Shown here: in pieces, positions 1 through 15,012 of the stretch
Layout of the letters: every line of letters starts with the position of its first letter
Numbering within the stretch: position 1 is the first letter of the stretch
Source of the DNA: Amoebidium appalachense
Taxonomy: Eukaryota > Ichthyosporea
Length of the DNA: 64,000 nucleotides
Direction: 5' to 3'
NCBI GenBank assembly: GCA_963693365.1
Contig: CAVNZM010000008.1
Location: 6,572,001-6,636,000 of the forward strand
Translations under genes and position numbers: made by a program
The notes under the pieces: generated by a model
The model's input: the letters and a program-made list of their open reading frames with translations, nothing else
What the model was told of the DNA's origin: nothing
Database searches by the model: none

Positions 1-300
1 TGAGTGTGCTTGGTGATTAGTGGTGGCAATGTGTTTGTTGGCAAAATCGTTCCCAAGAATCATGTCATGCTTAATATTCTTAATCACTAAGCAAGGCCAC
101 ATGCACGTTTGAGAACCGAGGCATAACGGGAGCATCACTTCACCACACACAGCTAGAGCCTTATCGTTTTTTCGTACAGAAGTAACAATCACATCAGAGG
201 GAAGCGAAGCAAACTCATGCATGTGACGGGAAAAAAAGAGCCTCACTAACCACAGTGAATGATGCCCCAGTGTCAAACAATGCAAAATATTTCTCATTAC
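1..300 (-). pseudogene. Retrotransposon aspartic protease (retropepsin), partial, frameshifted
   Basis: Retropepsins cleave the Gag-Pol polyprotein as dimers, each monomer giving one Asp. The catalytic motif DTGAS is encoded at 260-274 within LFDTGASFTVV. The second hallmark, ILGNDF, is encoded at 43-60. The two motifs lie in different minus-strand frames: the DTGAS frame meets a stop at 215-217, while the other frame is open from about 226 down to the window edge. The switch falls at the A7 run 231-237. The region 301-582 between protease and Gag contains G-rich low-complexity sequence and no recognisable domain. Confidence 0.75.
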
Positions 301-582
301 TCAACGTAACATTAACATAGATACGCCTTCCTGCATCGCAAATGGCACTGATATCGAACACCTTACTTATTCTATCGTGTGTCCGGAGTTTCTTTGTGGG
401 AGGGGGTGGGTGTGGGGGGGGTGGGGGGGGGGGTCGGGGGAAAGGGGCTCGGAGGGGGGAATATCGGAAGAAGCCGGGGCAGAAGCACTTGGTATAGGCA
501 CAGATTTAATTACTTCTTCGTGACCCGCTGGGTTACCATGTGCAATTCGTGCCGTATCCGTGCATCTAGCACCGGCAATTAC

Positions 583-1132
583 CTATTTATCATTCTGCTT
601 GCCCTTATTCTTCTTAGTAGCACGGGTGGGGCAATCCTTAAAACGATGCCCCGGCTGCTTACATACCCAACAATTGGGCCCCCTCTTGTCTTTCTTCTTA
701 TCGTCTTTAGACCATTTGCCCCCCCCCGTTAAATTTGCAATTACCACCACCGTGACCCCCACTACCACCGTGGCCTACCCCGTGACCACCACCACCACCA
801 CCACCATGCCCCCCACCACCACCACCCATCTCATCAACACCACCCACATTACGGTTACAACGAAGATTATTAGCACCCACATCTGCTTCATACCGTCTAA
901 TGACACGAGCCATAGCTTGCTTGAGGGTTGTGGCTGCCCGGGCCTCCGAACAAAGGTCCGGGTAATTGTTGAGGGTCCGTTGATAGTGGTGGAGCACGAC
1001 CTCAGGCATGTTCTTTAAACCCGTATTCGAGACGATGCAGTTGAATTTCTTGTGGAAGGTTTTGATCGAGGCCCGAGTGTGCATAAAACGGAGCTTATTC
1101 AGCTCGTCCAAATGCTCCTCCTTACGTTCCAC
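583..1132 (-). pseudogene. Retrotransposon Gag with CCHC zinc knuckle, frame broken at a C9 run
   Basis: Gag packages retrotransposon RNA in the cytoplasmic particle. The frame from 1132 to 707 gives a charged helical segment followed by a Gly/His-rich stretch. The overlapping frame 768-583 carries the nucleocapsid motif C-x2-C-x4-H-x4-C (core CWVCKQPGHRFKDC) flanked by Lys-rich sequence, and then a stop. The two frames meet at the homopolymer 719-727, so one added or lost base separates Gag from its zinc knuckle. A programmed frameshift is possible but would be unusual inside Gag. The true start upstream of 1132 is not defined. Confidence 0.75.
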
Positions 1133-3104
<1,972 letters not shown>

Positions 3105-3110
3105 TTTATT
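3105..3110 (-). promoter_or_regulatory. AATAAA polyadenylation signal of the SERGEF-like gene
   Basis: The minus strand reads AATAAA 26 bases after the TAG stop at 3136-3138. It supports the last exon ending there and implies a very short 3' UTR. Confidence 0.5.
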
Positions 3111-3135
3111 TTCTTTTACATTACACCGGGATTCA

Positions 3136-3796
3136 CTACACTCGTACCTCACACAAAGCCATCGAGTGGCCATATCCCACCCCTACCAGGCTCACCTTTA
3201 TGTCTTTAGGCAATACCACTTTTGTTGGTACCAAAACATTTTCTGTGGATCCATTTCCGCATGGGCCGTGTTCGTTCCAACCCCAGGCAACACAGTCACC
3301 TGATTCTGCACCAATGAATGGGGAGTTAGAATGTACCCTATATACATCGGACAACACCATTCATATACATAAAGGAGGGCTGGAATACACGTGGAATCTT
3401 AAACCTCCAGAATAAAAAATACAGTATCCGTGCCATCAAAGCAAACTACCATGGAGAGAGAGTGTGCATGCAGGCGCGTGAACATGCCGGTAGAGGGGCG
3501 CAGGGGAAGAGAGAATGGGAAAAAAATACTAAGGCTGAAGAATAAAATACACTTTTCACTATTCCTCTGGTGCTCCATGCAACCCCCCCCCCCCCCCCCC
3601 TCCTTAACCCCCCTGGGGCGCCCCGCCCGTTTCAATATCCCCCCGAGAGCTTCCCTCATAGAATACGAACACATCTTATCATGTAGGAGGATCGAACCAG
3701 TTTTCGAAGATCGAGGTCATAAACATGCACTGATTAGAGTGGGACCCCACCCCCCCCCTCTCTCCCCTCCCCCTCCCCCCTTCTAATAAGAAACCC

Positions 3797-3829
<33 letters not shown>

Positions 3830-4879
3830 GGGTTGTGTGGCGCAACAGAGGAATAGTGAAGAGTGCATTGCCATAAATGGTAAGTGAGAATTCATTGTAG
3901 AACGTGCGATGCGCTTTCGAAGTTATCCTAATATCTTGTGTGTGTGTGTCTTGAGTTTGTCTCCGAATAACGGAGTGTCATAAGCCACTTTTCCTCCCAC
4001 CTCCACTTATCCTTTCCTGCGTCTTCCAAGTTCACTGGCGCACTCACTCAGAGAAACAACACATCAGGCATCTCGGCCTCCCCCCCCCCCCCCCCTCCCC
4101 CCCCCCCCCAACCACCACCACACACACAATCACACCACCTACTTTACAAAAGAACAGGGTATGTAGGGCACGGTGCTTTGAATATCCCCCCCCCCCCCCC
4201 CCCCCCCCCCCCCTCTCTCTCTCCCCCCTCCCCTCCCTCAACTTGTTGTTTAGCTATACACATGCATAAGATATTAGGGTAACTTTGAAAGCCAATCACA
4301 CATACATGATAATAAATTTTTGCTTACCATTTATGGCAATGGCATGCTCTGCACCCAGACATATCTGCAGCAGACACGGGAGAATGTAAGCGTATATACC
4401 CCCCCCCCCCCCCCCCCCCCTCCCGTTTACTATCCTACCTGCCCCCCCCCCCCCCCCCCCCCCCCCCCACCTCGTCATTGCTAAAAAGAGAAGAGAGAGA
4501 GAGAAAAGATGGCTTCGTAAAAGAATAGGGGAAGGAGAACAAAAGAAAAAGAAAGAAGTAATCGTACGTAAATGTTGTGAACTCTTTGTTCAGAGTAATG
4601 TCACCCCCGATAACTACAACTCTCTTCACACCTCCATTTTGCCTATTCCCCCATGTTTCCCCCCCCCCCCCCCCCCCCCTCCCCCTCTCCCCCTCTCCCC
4701 CCTCCCCCCTCTTCCCCCCTCCCCCCCCTCCCCCTCTTCCCCCCCCCCCCCCCCCCCCTCCCCCCCAAAACCACCACCACCCCACCATTACATCCGTCAA
4801 TCCCTGTTCCCCTCCCTCAAACTACCGTGGGGACGTTTTTATTTTTTTTATTTTTCTATTTTATTTTATTTTATTTTAT

Positions 4880-4910
<31 letters not shown>

Positions 4911-6571
4911 GGGGGGGATTAAAAAATGGTTTTTCTGCTGCTTGTGAATAAGAACGAGGAATGGAAGAAGGGGAAATGGGGGATGGCGGGGGAGGGGGGG
5001 GGGGGGGGCAATGGCTGTTCCGTTGGTGTATGCGTGAGGAAAGGGGTGGGGGTGGTGGGGGGGGGGGGGGGGGGAGAGCGAGACAGGCGGAGAGGGAGGG
5101 GGAGAATTGGAGAGGGGATTTAAACTAGTTGAAAAAAGAATGGGCAGGGGCAAAGGCGACACAGGTGCAGAAACTTTACCTGTCTTGCGCCAGTAAGTGA
5201 TCCCACCATCACGGGCACATTCCTATTTTGGTTATTCGCGATGTCTTCTGATTGGCCACAGTCTGCCCCCTCTGTCGCTGTGATCTGGCCATAGTCACTG
5301 CGACCCCACAGCCATACCTTGCCGCTAACTGCAGATTAAAAATAAAACCAAGTGTCATGATTGGATAGAAATTCAAATGGAAACCAACGGACCACGCACT
5401 TGGACTTAACTCAATAGAACCCACTTACGTATTACGATTGGATATCAACTATTAAAACACTATTTGTGCATAAAAAGCAAACTGCTGACTCGGGTTCAAT
5501 GGGTCACCTTTATATCCCACACATGCAGTAACGAAACACAAAAAAAACCCACACCCACACGCACGCGCACACGCACACGCACACGCACACGCACACGCAT
5601 CCACGAGCGCGCGCGCACGCGCACAGACACATTACACATGCACATGTACTTCCGCACAAACTCGCACAGACACTTGAACGAAAGCTCACACACACAAAGA
5701 AAATACCCCAAAAACACACACACGCACACACACACGGCAATACTGACCCGTTATCCTTCCTTTTAACAGCAATCACCTACCAACTAGTTTTGGGTTGGTC
5801 GCTGGGTAAGGGGCCACAAAAGGCGGGAGGGGGGGAGGGGGGAGGGGGGAGGGGAGAGAGGGGGGGGGGGGGGAGGGGGGGGGGGAGGGCTACTCTTACC
5901 TGTGACGGCGCATGCATGGGACCACCCCGAATGAATGGATTTAATTGGCTCCCCAACCAGTGAACCAATTAGATTGCACGATGGCTGCCATACATGCTTG
6001 GTACTGTCACCCCTGCATTGCGTTCCAGATTCTTGGTCAGAAGGAGCGAACCAACCCCCCCCCCCCCCCCCCCCCCCCCACTCTCCCCCCCCCCTCCCTC
6101 CTCCCCCTCCCCCGCCCCTCCCCCCCCTCCCCCCGCCCTGCACCACCGACCACCACCATTCCTAGTCCCGGCACTCATCATTGATTCGCAAAACGAACAA
6201 AAGCCTGCCAATTTCTCTGGCACATTTTTTCTCAACTTTCCACACACAAGTCCATTCATTCCCCCCTTCTTGGCCCTACAGGTAGTCCCCCCCCCCCCCC
6301 CCCCCCCCCCCTATAAATGATAAATAATAATTAAAAGAAAATGGAAAAATGGCAGTTCATATTTCCTTGCCTCGTTAAGGGGGAGGGGGGGGGGGGGGGG
6401 GGGGAGGCCCCTTCGATTGAAAAAAATGCAGTTCCTTTCCCTTTACACATGATTCATCAAGCATAGCAAACACATAACATAACAGATTCAACATTGCCCA
6501 TCCTTTAGCCCAGACCGCCAAATCAACAAATTCAGTCATTGCTCGCCCTTTACTGCATGTAAGAAACACAG

Positions 6572-6620
<49 letters not shown>

Positions 6621-6790
6621 AAACACACACACCGCACCCTTCCCGGGCAGGGTTCCCCCCCTGGGCTCGAAAACAAACCAATGACAATCCCTTACAACTA
6701 CACAGACACCTACATCTACCAAGGTCTGCATGCACATCGTACTTTATGCGTGGGTGGGGTTTTTTTTTCTTTTTCTTTCTGTTCTTCTTT

Positions 6791-6821
<31 letters not shown>

Positions 6822-7167
6822 GGGGGGGAGGGGGGGGGGGGGGCGGGGTTGGAAGAAGGAGGGTTGCGTTGGGGTAAGGTGGGGAGTGGGTGGGGGATGG
6901 AGGGGGAGGGGGGAGGGGGGGGGGGGGGGGGAGGGACACGTACGGTAGGCACTGTCCGTATTTGTTATTGCCAAAGGAAAAGACCTCCCCGTTTGCTGTA
7001 GAAATTGAGTCAAAGAATGTTTGATGAGTGTTAGATGAAACAACAAGGGAGGAGAAATGCACATTTTCGAAGATATCACAAATAACATCTCCCTCCCCGC
7101 TCCCCTCCCTTCTAAGACCAAAACACCCCGCACACACGCATGCCGTGAAGCAAACCCCTCCCCCCCC

Positions 7168-7198
<31 letters not shown>

Positions 7199-8096
7199 AC
7201 ACGCAGAAACATGTGCAGTATCATGGCCAACCACCTGTATCATCTCCCATGCATATGATAAGAGGGGCCACGAACGGATATCAAAGAGAATGGGGAGGGG
7301 GGGGGGGGGTTTGAATGCGGAACACGGTACGAAGTACGCATACACGAAGGACACATGCAAAGGCAAACATTCAAGTATGCAACATCAGCCATGCGCACAG
7401 TATGCGTCATAAGCAGAGCCCATCCTCAGGGAGGGCCCAGGGGGAAGAAGGAAGGCACCGGTGCGGGCGGGAAGGGGGGGAGGGGGAGGGAGGGAGCGGG
7501 GGAGGGAGGGAGAAGGGGAGGTGGGGAGAGGGGGGGAGGGGAGCCAATACCCTGTAGTAAGGGGGTTTTGATGGTGGGAAGAAAAGGAGGTGTGTGTGTG
7601 TGTGTGTGCGTGTGTGTGTGTGTGTGTGCGCACGCGTGGGCGCGCACGCGCCGCGTGCGTGCGTGTGCATCCGCCTAGGTGGTGGTGGTGGTGGTGGTGG
7701 TGTTGGTTGTTGAGGGGGGGGGGGGGGGGGGGGGGGGGGAAGGGGTAGGACACATACCAGCCAGCAGCAGTGTCTGCTGGTAGCCGGCAGCAATGTCAAC
7801 AACAGGCTCAGGCAGAGAGACTGTGTGGGGAGGGGGGGTGGGGGGGGTGGGGTTATACAAGGATACACATAACACTTGAGATACCTACACCTACAATAAA
7901 ATAAACCGTCATATGACCGACTAGGAATGTGCAATGTCATCCACAATGCCCGAGTTTCGACCCATCCACCTCGTCAATGACACCCAACTCAGATACTGCG
8001 TTAATAGAACATGGGTGGGTTATCCGTCACAGGCAAGACAAGAGCAGTGAAAAGAGCCGGGGTTAAAGTTCCTGCAGTAATCAAAAGGCAGGAGAT

Positions 8097-8152
<56 letters not shown>

Positions 8153-8294
8153 GGGGGGGGGGGGGGGGGGGGAGGGGGGGGGGGGGGGGAGGGGGGGGGG
8201 GGGGGGAGGGGGGGGGGGGGAGGGGGGCAAACAAGTGTGTGTGCTTGTGTGTGGGGGGGGAGGCAAACAAGTGCGTGTGCGTGTGTGTTTGTGG

Positions 8295-8339
<45 letters not shown>

Positions 8340-10285
8340 CTAGGGTTGGCACATCATCGTGTACATCACGGCCTAACCAATTGGATCCAGCAAATTCTTC
8401 CTCTCCTCCCATGACCCATGAGCCTACATATGAATGTCTGTGGCTATGCCAGTGCTGGGTTTTTGTGCGTGGACACGTGCATTAGAGAGCTTGTGCATGC
8501 GTCTAAAGAAACAATGAGAGGGGGGAAGATATGAATGGGAGTACCCACCGAGGATTGATACCAGTGCCTGCTTTGTGCCCTGGCCTTGGCCCAACTGGCC
8601 ATGCCGACCGCAGCCCCACGCGTAGACTTTGCCCTCCTCTGTTTTGCGCAAAACACCACCCAATCAGAAGGCAGGCTTAAATCTCAAACAAATCAACAGG
8701 AGAGAGGTTCGCGTTTCCTTGTAACCCCCTCTTTCCCTCTCCCAACCTCACCCATTCCCCAATGCCCCCTTTAAGGTAACTTTATGAGGTGACTGGTCAG
8801 TAGGGGGTTCCAAACGGTCAAATCGATCAAATGCCAGTCTGTCAGCTAGCTGAAATTTCAGGTTTGGGGGCTTTTGTGTTAAAACTTTCCAACTTTCAAC
8901 GCTATTTCCTTGCCAAAACAGACCAATGCCCGTGAATATGACCTCCTATTCATGAAAGTGGAGAGTAAACACCTGAGACCTGTGCTTGGGAAAAACGTAG
9001 GGACGAGGATGGGGGGAGGGGGGCTGGGGGCGCAGGTGGGAGACATAGTGAATTGGCAGGGCTTTGGTGCGTCTGGACGAGTAGGTGGTCAAGTGTAAAG
9101 AACAAAAACCAATGGAAAAGGTTCACATGGGAAATAAAATGGGAAAAAAAAGAGAATTAATGCCGGGGAAGGGGGGGGGGGGGTAGGTACAAAGGGTGGG
9201 GGGTGGGGGGTGAGAGGTGTGGAGGAGTTGGGGGGGGGGGGGGGGGGGGAGAAGGGGAGGGGAAGGGAGAGGGAGGGGGGGGGGGGGGGGGGGGATGAAC
9301 CTGTAAGGCACACACTGTGTCTGAGACCAGCAGCGACCTTCTGCACCTTTGTATAAGCTAGTGCCTGTGTGTGTGTGTGTGTGTGTGTGTGCGAGCGCGC
9401 ACGCACACGGATGGGTGTGTGTGTCTGTGTGTGCGTGAGCAGGGTAAATGTGTAGGTGCCAGTACACTTGAGTGTGTTTGTGTAGGGGGGCGCTGGGGGG
9501 AAGGGGGGGGGGGGGGGGGGAGGAGGAGAGCGGGGGAGGGGAAGGGGGGCATGTTAGTATACGTGCGCTCAAATGCGCGAGATTTCTACGTGTACGGTTG
9601 AACATGAGCCCATGTCAAAAGCGGAAAATGTGTGGAATTATGCATTTTCGTCCAATCTATATGTGTGTGACTAAGTGTGCAGGAACGTGGGTGTGTACCT
9701 TCGTGCTGGATAACAGCAGCAAGAAGAGTACAGAAAATTTGGAGAATACGGGAATTTCAGAGTATTTAAACAGAAAAGGATTGGTAGGGCTAAAATCAAG
9801 GGGACTCTGCAGAGATGTACCGGAATGATAACAGACCAAAAGGATGGGGAGAGGGGGCGGGAGAGGGGGGGGGGGGGGGGGGAGGGGGGGGGGGGGAGGG
9901 GCTTTAACGAAGAAGTGGGGTGAAAAGTCATTCCTTGAGTCTAAAGAATTCTCAGCTCCTAAAACAAAAATCGTATTGGCCTCTAACCTCCGCCCCTCCC
10001 CCCCCCTCCCCCCCTACACACACAAAAAAAAAAAAAAAGAAAGAAAGAAAGGAAAAAAAGGAAAAACACACAGGTGTTGGAGTGGGAGGGGATGAAAAAG
10101 GGTGAAGGGAAGACGATTAGGATGCGCGCGCGTGTGTGTGTGTGTGGGTGGTGGTGGTGGTGGTGGGGGGGGGGGGGGGATGGTGGTTTACCTCGATGAC
10201 TGTTGGTGTGTATGAGTGGTCTGTCTTGATGGGTTGACCCAACTGGCCGTATTTGTTGCAGCCGAAAGAGTAGACAGAACCGTGC

Positions 10286-10363
<78 letters not shown>

Positions 10364-10422
10364 CGCGCGCGTGCGTGCGTGTGCGCGTGCGCGTGCGCGT
10401 GCGCGTGCGCGTGCGTGTGCGT

Positions 10423-10487
<65 letters not shown>

Positions 10488-11483
10488 CGTGTGCGTGCGT
10501 GTGTGTGTGCGGGTGTGGACGTGGGTGTCGATCATATCAGCTGATATCAAAAAGCTAAGATACGGCCTGTGGTGATTATACGAGAGCCGTGCACATGGTC
10601 AAGATCAAAGGAAAAATTACGCAATCTACGTTTATCATTGGTCGAGGTCGAACCCGGTTGCGATCGGATAACCCAAATCAGGAAACTGTGCGCCATTGAT
10701 AAAGTGTAGTCAGCGGCATACCAAAAGCGTTCAATGCCATGGGGGGTTGAAGGAGGTAGTGTGTATCTTTTTGTGCATCTCTTTACAACTCTTTGCCCTT
10801 TTCGTTATCCATCGAGTTTTACAGAGTAGTGAATGCACGAGAGAAAGGGGGGTGGGGGGAGGGAGGGGAGAAAGGGAAGAAAGAAGGGAGGGAGGGGAGG
10901 AGAGTTGCATCATTCACACCTGTCAGTGCTAAGGTGTGGGCCCACCCGCAGGCCACCATGGCAACGGGCATCTGATTGGTTGCGAAGAAATCCACGTGGG
11001 TGGGTGTGCACGTGTCCAGTGTGTGGCCCAACCCCAACTGGCCTCTGTCGTTGAGCCCCATGCTGTAGAGCCCCCCAGAATCTGTGCCGTGGATATTGTA
11101 AGAAGAAAAATGTGGGTGAATGAATAAATGAATGAATGAATGAATGAATGAATGAATGAATGAATGAATGAATGAATGAATGAGCGAACATGAATAAATG
11201 GATAATAAAACAGGAAAATAACTTGGATGAACAAAGAAATTAATAAACAAACCAACAAGCAAACAAATTAAACAAATAAACAGATAAACAAATGAACAGT
11301 TAAAAAAGCAAGTAAATAAATAACTTATAACTAGTTAGATTAATTGACATATAAAAATCGCAACATGGGGCATTTCTGTGAGCAGATAGGATCTAAGGTG
11401 CACACCGAAAAACGGTCTATTATGGGTATTTGGTCCCCAGGCTTCCCCCCGGGAGGGGGGGGGGGGGGGGGGGAGGGGAGGGG

Positions 11484-11519
<36 letters not shown>

Positions 11520-11693
11520 TTCACGAATAGGTATTATGCACACTTGCCATTTTCAGCGCTCTGTACATTCCATTACAGGATCCACAAAGGTGCTGAGAAT
11601 GCTGAATTAAATCAAGAGCCAAAACCCCTCACAAGCAGAACCCCCCCCCCCCCCCCCCCGCCTTCGCACACACAAAAAACGAAAGGGGGCGGG

Positions 11694-11734
<41 letters not shown>

Positions 11735-12009
11735 ACCCACATGTCACAATCATAGTGTGTCCCCCTCCCCCTGTCAGTTGCCGTATGGGACCATCAGACC
11801 CATTTTCGGGGGGTTCCAAATGGGAAATTTCAAAATTTACCGGGGTAGGCAGCAACTTGTCTTCTTTATCCCCAGTCCCTAACTGCCCATAACTATTCGG
11901 TCCCTGGGTGTGTGTGTGTGTGTGTGTGTGTGTTGGGGGGGGGAGGGGGGGAGGGAGGGATGAATGGGGGTGGGGGTTGGGTGGGTGGGTGGGGGTGTGG
12001 GTGTGGGGT

Positions 12010-12042
<33 letters not shown>

Positions 12043-12231
12043 ACATGTGCCGGTGCGCAGATCGTTTGTAGAGTGAGAAATTGTACATTTTTTATGTCCA
12101 TAAGGACATTTGTATTTTATTTTTATTATGTATAGCAGTAATTTTGGTACAGCAGTTTCCAGGCAAATACATGCACACGTACCCACGCAAGTGTCCGCAC
12201 ACCCATACACGAGCAAATGTTGAAGCACCCA

Positions 12232-12275
<44 letters not shown>

Positions 12276-12285
12276 CGCACACACG

Positions 12286-12346
<61 letters not shown>

Positions 12347-12786
12347 GCGCGCGCACACACACAAACAATACACACTCACTCACGAAACACACAAACCAAA
12401 CACACACACACACACATACAATACACCCCCCCACACACAACACACCTGCATCATCACACACACACACACGAGCACACATGGTGAGCACACACAAGCACAC
12501 TTGCAATCGTTGGCCGACCTGTAACTAAATAATGTGGGGCGCCCGTATGAGCCTGGCAGCTTGCAGATAACGTTCTGGTGGACTTCCATGTTTCCAGGTC
12601 CAAAGTCCGCAGATGGGAGGGGAAGGCGGGGGGGGGGGGGGGGGGGGGGAGGGGGGGGGGAAGGAGGGAGAGGGGGAGGGGGGGGGGGAGAGAAAGAGGG
12701 AGAGAGAGAGAGAGGATAGGGGGGGGGGGGGGGGAGAACAAAGAGAGAAAAAGAGTGTGTGTGTGTGTGTGTGGAGAGAGAGAGAG

Positions 12787-12844
<58 letters not shown>

Positions 12845-13143
12845 CGTGTGTGCGTACGTGTGTGTATGTATGAGTGAGAATGTATGTGTGTGCTGACGCA
12901 CGCGCGCGTATGTGAGTTTGTTTGTGTGTGACAGAGAGCAAGCGAGAAAGAGCGAGAGGGGAAGGGGGGATAAAACCGGGGGGGGGGGGGGGGGGGGAAG
13001 AGGGAGGGAAAGATAGAAAGAAAAATAGGTTGAAAGGGCGAAGTGAGGTCAAGAAAGACGAAGGGGCGGAAGGGAGGGGAGGGGGGGGGGGGGGGGGGGG
13101 TAGTCACCCAGGAAAACATAAGAACTCTTGGTGTCGCCATCAT
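3136..13143 (-). CDS. SERGEF: SERGEF/DelGEF-like RCC1-repeat protein, 12 exons
   Basis: Exons (5' to 3'): 13108-13143, 11741-11903, 10920-11081, 10192-10286, 9301-9364, 8549-8638, 7758-7820, 6944-6995, 5900-6012, 5180-5328, 4328-4364, 3136-3305. All junctions are GT-AG and keep phase, giving 397 residues; RCC1 propellers are usually about 400-460. RCC1 repeats run through the whole protein with the signatures [52 protein letters not shown] and [12 protein letters not shown], alternating with [22 protein letters not shown] and [11 protein letters not shown] strands. The order, the GGGGHT segment after repeat one and the WGWNEHG blade near the end match human SERGEF (established family knowledge), a secretion-linked RCC1 protein reported to bind Sec5. 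Guanine-exchange activity is not proven by sequence. Two adjacent ATGs are possible starts. The gene is divergent from CWH43. Confidence 0.85.
3866..4341. repeat. Inverted 19-mer pairing with the 5' splice site of SERGEF exon 11
   Basis: The plus-strand 19-mer cattgccataaatggtaag at 3866-3884 is the exact reverse complement of 4323-4341. The latter covers the last 14 bases of the exon 4328-4364 and the first five bases of its donor (GTAAG). In the minus-strand pre-mRNA the downstream copy could pair with this 5' splice site across about 440 nt of intron. Confidence 0.85.
7310..7440 (-). repeat. SINE-like repeat, 5'-truncated copy
   Basis: This copy matches 19915-20045 almost base for base in opposite orientation. 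In element orientation it ends at a C run (plus strand: G run 299-309 of the 7 kb block, then tttgaatgcgg). It lies in a SERGEF intron. The head with the tRNA-like boxes is missing. Confidence 0.75.
7840..8000 (-). repeat. SINE-like repeat with tRNA-like A and B boxes
   Basis: On the minus strand TATCTGAGTTGG (7984-7995) fits the A-box consensus TRGCNNAGYNGG at all but one position, and GGGTCGAAACT (7953-7963) resembles a B box. The spacing of 32 is compatible with a tRNA-derived promoter. The body is diverged and ends in a C-rich tract. It is homologous to the head at 19840-19930. Confidence 0.5.
10289..10512. repeat. Compound (GT)n/(GC)n/(GCGT)n tract
   Basis: More than 200 bp of alternating purine-pyrimidine sequence lie directly upstream of the SERGEF exon 10192-10286 in transcript orientation, so the CA strand forms that exon's 3' splice-site region. 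Such tracts can adopt Z-DNA (established for GC and GT repeats). Confidence 0.9.
11112..11182. repeat. (GAAT)n tetranucleotide array in a SERGEF intron
   Basis: About 17 near-perfect tandem copies of GAAT, followed by an A-rich stretch with many AAACAAAT-like words to about 11330. Confidence 0.9.
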
Positions 13144-14647
13144 GCTCTCTTAGGCCCAAGGAAGGAGGAAAACGGGGGGGGGGGGGGGGGGGGGGGGGGG
13201 GGATAGGGGTGTTGAGAGTACGCTACACAGCTATTGTGTGTGTACGCGCCATGCGACGCACATCACGCGAGAAACATCGCCGAATGTTTTGTAGAACAAA
13301 CTTGGCACAAACTTGTCTGCGGGGATCGTCACTGGTCACCGCAGGCTCACTGCCCGATTACAGGCTTCTTCCGGATTGGTCTGTGGGGTTGCGCGGGAAC
13401 GGGCCCTAAAAACATTAAATAATAATAAAAAAACAAAAAACATTTGTTTTGATTATTGGAAAGTCAATCGCAATCGGACATTTCAAGGTCTCAAGGTTCA
13501 GACGCGCGCGCGTTGTCGACTGTTCGATTTCCCTGAAACTAGATGTATCATACAGAGAAGAAGACCCACAATAATCCACCTATCATAGAAAAAAGAGATA
13601 AAGAGAGATCAATTCAAAATACTCCAAAAATGATGTACGCCCTCGGGCATACGTGACGATTCATATTGTTGCAAAATATTAGCGAACGATCTTAATAGCG
13701 ATCGCTTTCCGATCGATCGTTATAACTGTCTGCGATTTATCAAAACAGCAAATGAATGTTGCACCTTCATTTTTTAGAGCCCTGAAAAGTTGCGCTTTGA
13801 TCAAGGCCTCCCGCTAGATCCTAAGAAGGCCTTGGCTTTGATTCAGCCAGCCTGCAGTTTACGTATCATAGGGAGGTAGGGACGTGACATTCCCACATCC
13901 TCTCTTGGTACTTTTTTTTTGGGGGGGGGGTGCTTGGTAACTTGTTTTAGAAGCGGAAAAGGTAGGTGTGGTGTTCATGTGCCGCCATTCACACGTAGTT
14001 TTTTACCATGTGACAGCAAATGTTTGTGTGCTCAATTCTTGCCGGATGGTATCGCTGGTGAGCTGTTGCGATTGTGTGTTCGTGTGTGCTCGTGCGTGCG
14101 CACGTCTGGGGTTGTGCTTGTGCATCTGTGTGCAAATCCATTTGTAAGGCGCGCGCGTGTGTAGTAGTAGTAGTAGACATGTGCATGTGCTTGGGTTCCT
14201 GTGTGTTTATGTCCCTTTTCTCGCCTTTGTGCTCAGATCTTGCAGCTCGCCTACTTTCTGGTCTCATGACCTCCGTAGCCATATTATTTCCGTGTTCATG
14301 CGTCAACGTTTAGCCATAAAGAAGTAACAAGAACTTTCTATTGTGCAAAACGGAAGAGTTTAGCAGCACCGGAATAGCTGCATTATCTACCCAATGAACG
14401 GGCTTAATCTCAGCACAATCTTTGCACCAACAACGTCAGACAGACATGATGACCCTGGATCTAGTCCGAATGCCTCACGGTAGATACAAATCGCAACAGA
14501 ACAAGGTCTTCATCAAATTCTTTATATTAATATAGCTGCGCCATGTGCAATTAGCTATGGAAGGTGCTTTAGTTGTGTTGTTCACTTTTTTTTTGCACTC
14601 GTTCACATTTTTCGCGCTCTGACATGATGTGCTGCTGCAGCCGCAAC
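13144..14647. other. Divergent intergenic region between SERGEF and CWH43
   Basis: This 1.5 kb separates two divergent start codons, so it probably holds both promoters. A TATA-like stretch TATATTAATATA lies at 14523-14534, about 115 bases before the CWH43 ATG, a spacing like that of the perilipin TATA box. A G33 run (13173-13202 region) sits next to the SERGEF start. No TATA box was seen for SERGEF. Confidence 0.45.
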
Positions 14648-14938
14648 ATGGCTGAGGAGAAGAAAGGGCCTGCTGCCTCCGCAGCAAAGGCCACAGGTAC
14701 CCCCCCTATCCCCCCCCCCGCGCCCCCCTTCTTCCCCCCCCTACCCCCCCCCCCTCCCCCTGGCCCAACATCACCCCTTGGACCCGAGCTTTTTGCTTTG
14801 ACCGCCTTCCCCTCTCCCCTTCCCCTCCCCCTCCCCCTCTCCCTCCCCTCTCCCCACAGCCCCGCACCGTCTCTTTCAATAAACGAAGTCAAATACACAC
14901 ACACACACAGGCACACACACACAATCACACACCGTGCA

Positions 14939-15012
<74 letters not shown>

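Larger units (their letters stand above)
1..1132 (-). mobile_element. LTR-retrotransposon fragment (gag and protease), decayed or frameshifted
   Basis: The minus strand reads gag, then a zinc knuckle, then a retropepsin, in the order usual for LTR-retrotransposons. The protease is cut by the left window edge, so reverse transcriptase and integrase, if present, lie outside. No LTR or primer-binding site could be defined to the right of gag, so the element boundary there is unknown. Reading frame changes at a C9 run (719-727) and at an A7 run (231-237). The copy is therefore either dead or carries homopolymer length errors. The Ty3/gypsy versus Bel or copia assignment cannot be decided from gag and protease alone. 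Confidence 0.8.

Noticed and set aside
3866-3884. A second SERGEF-type exon on the plus strand
   Set aside because: Only 19 bases match and the surrounding sequence is not coding; it is treated as an inverted repeat instead.
12534-12613. Coding-looking segment in the first SERGEF intron (minus strand)
   Set aside because: Exon 13108-13143 joins directly and in phase to 11741-11903, matching the family motif, and no acceptor for this segment fits the phase.
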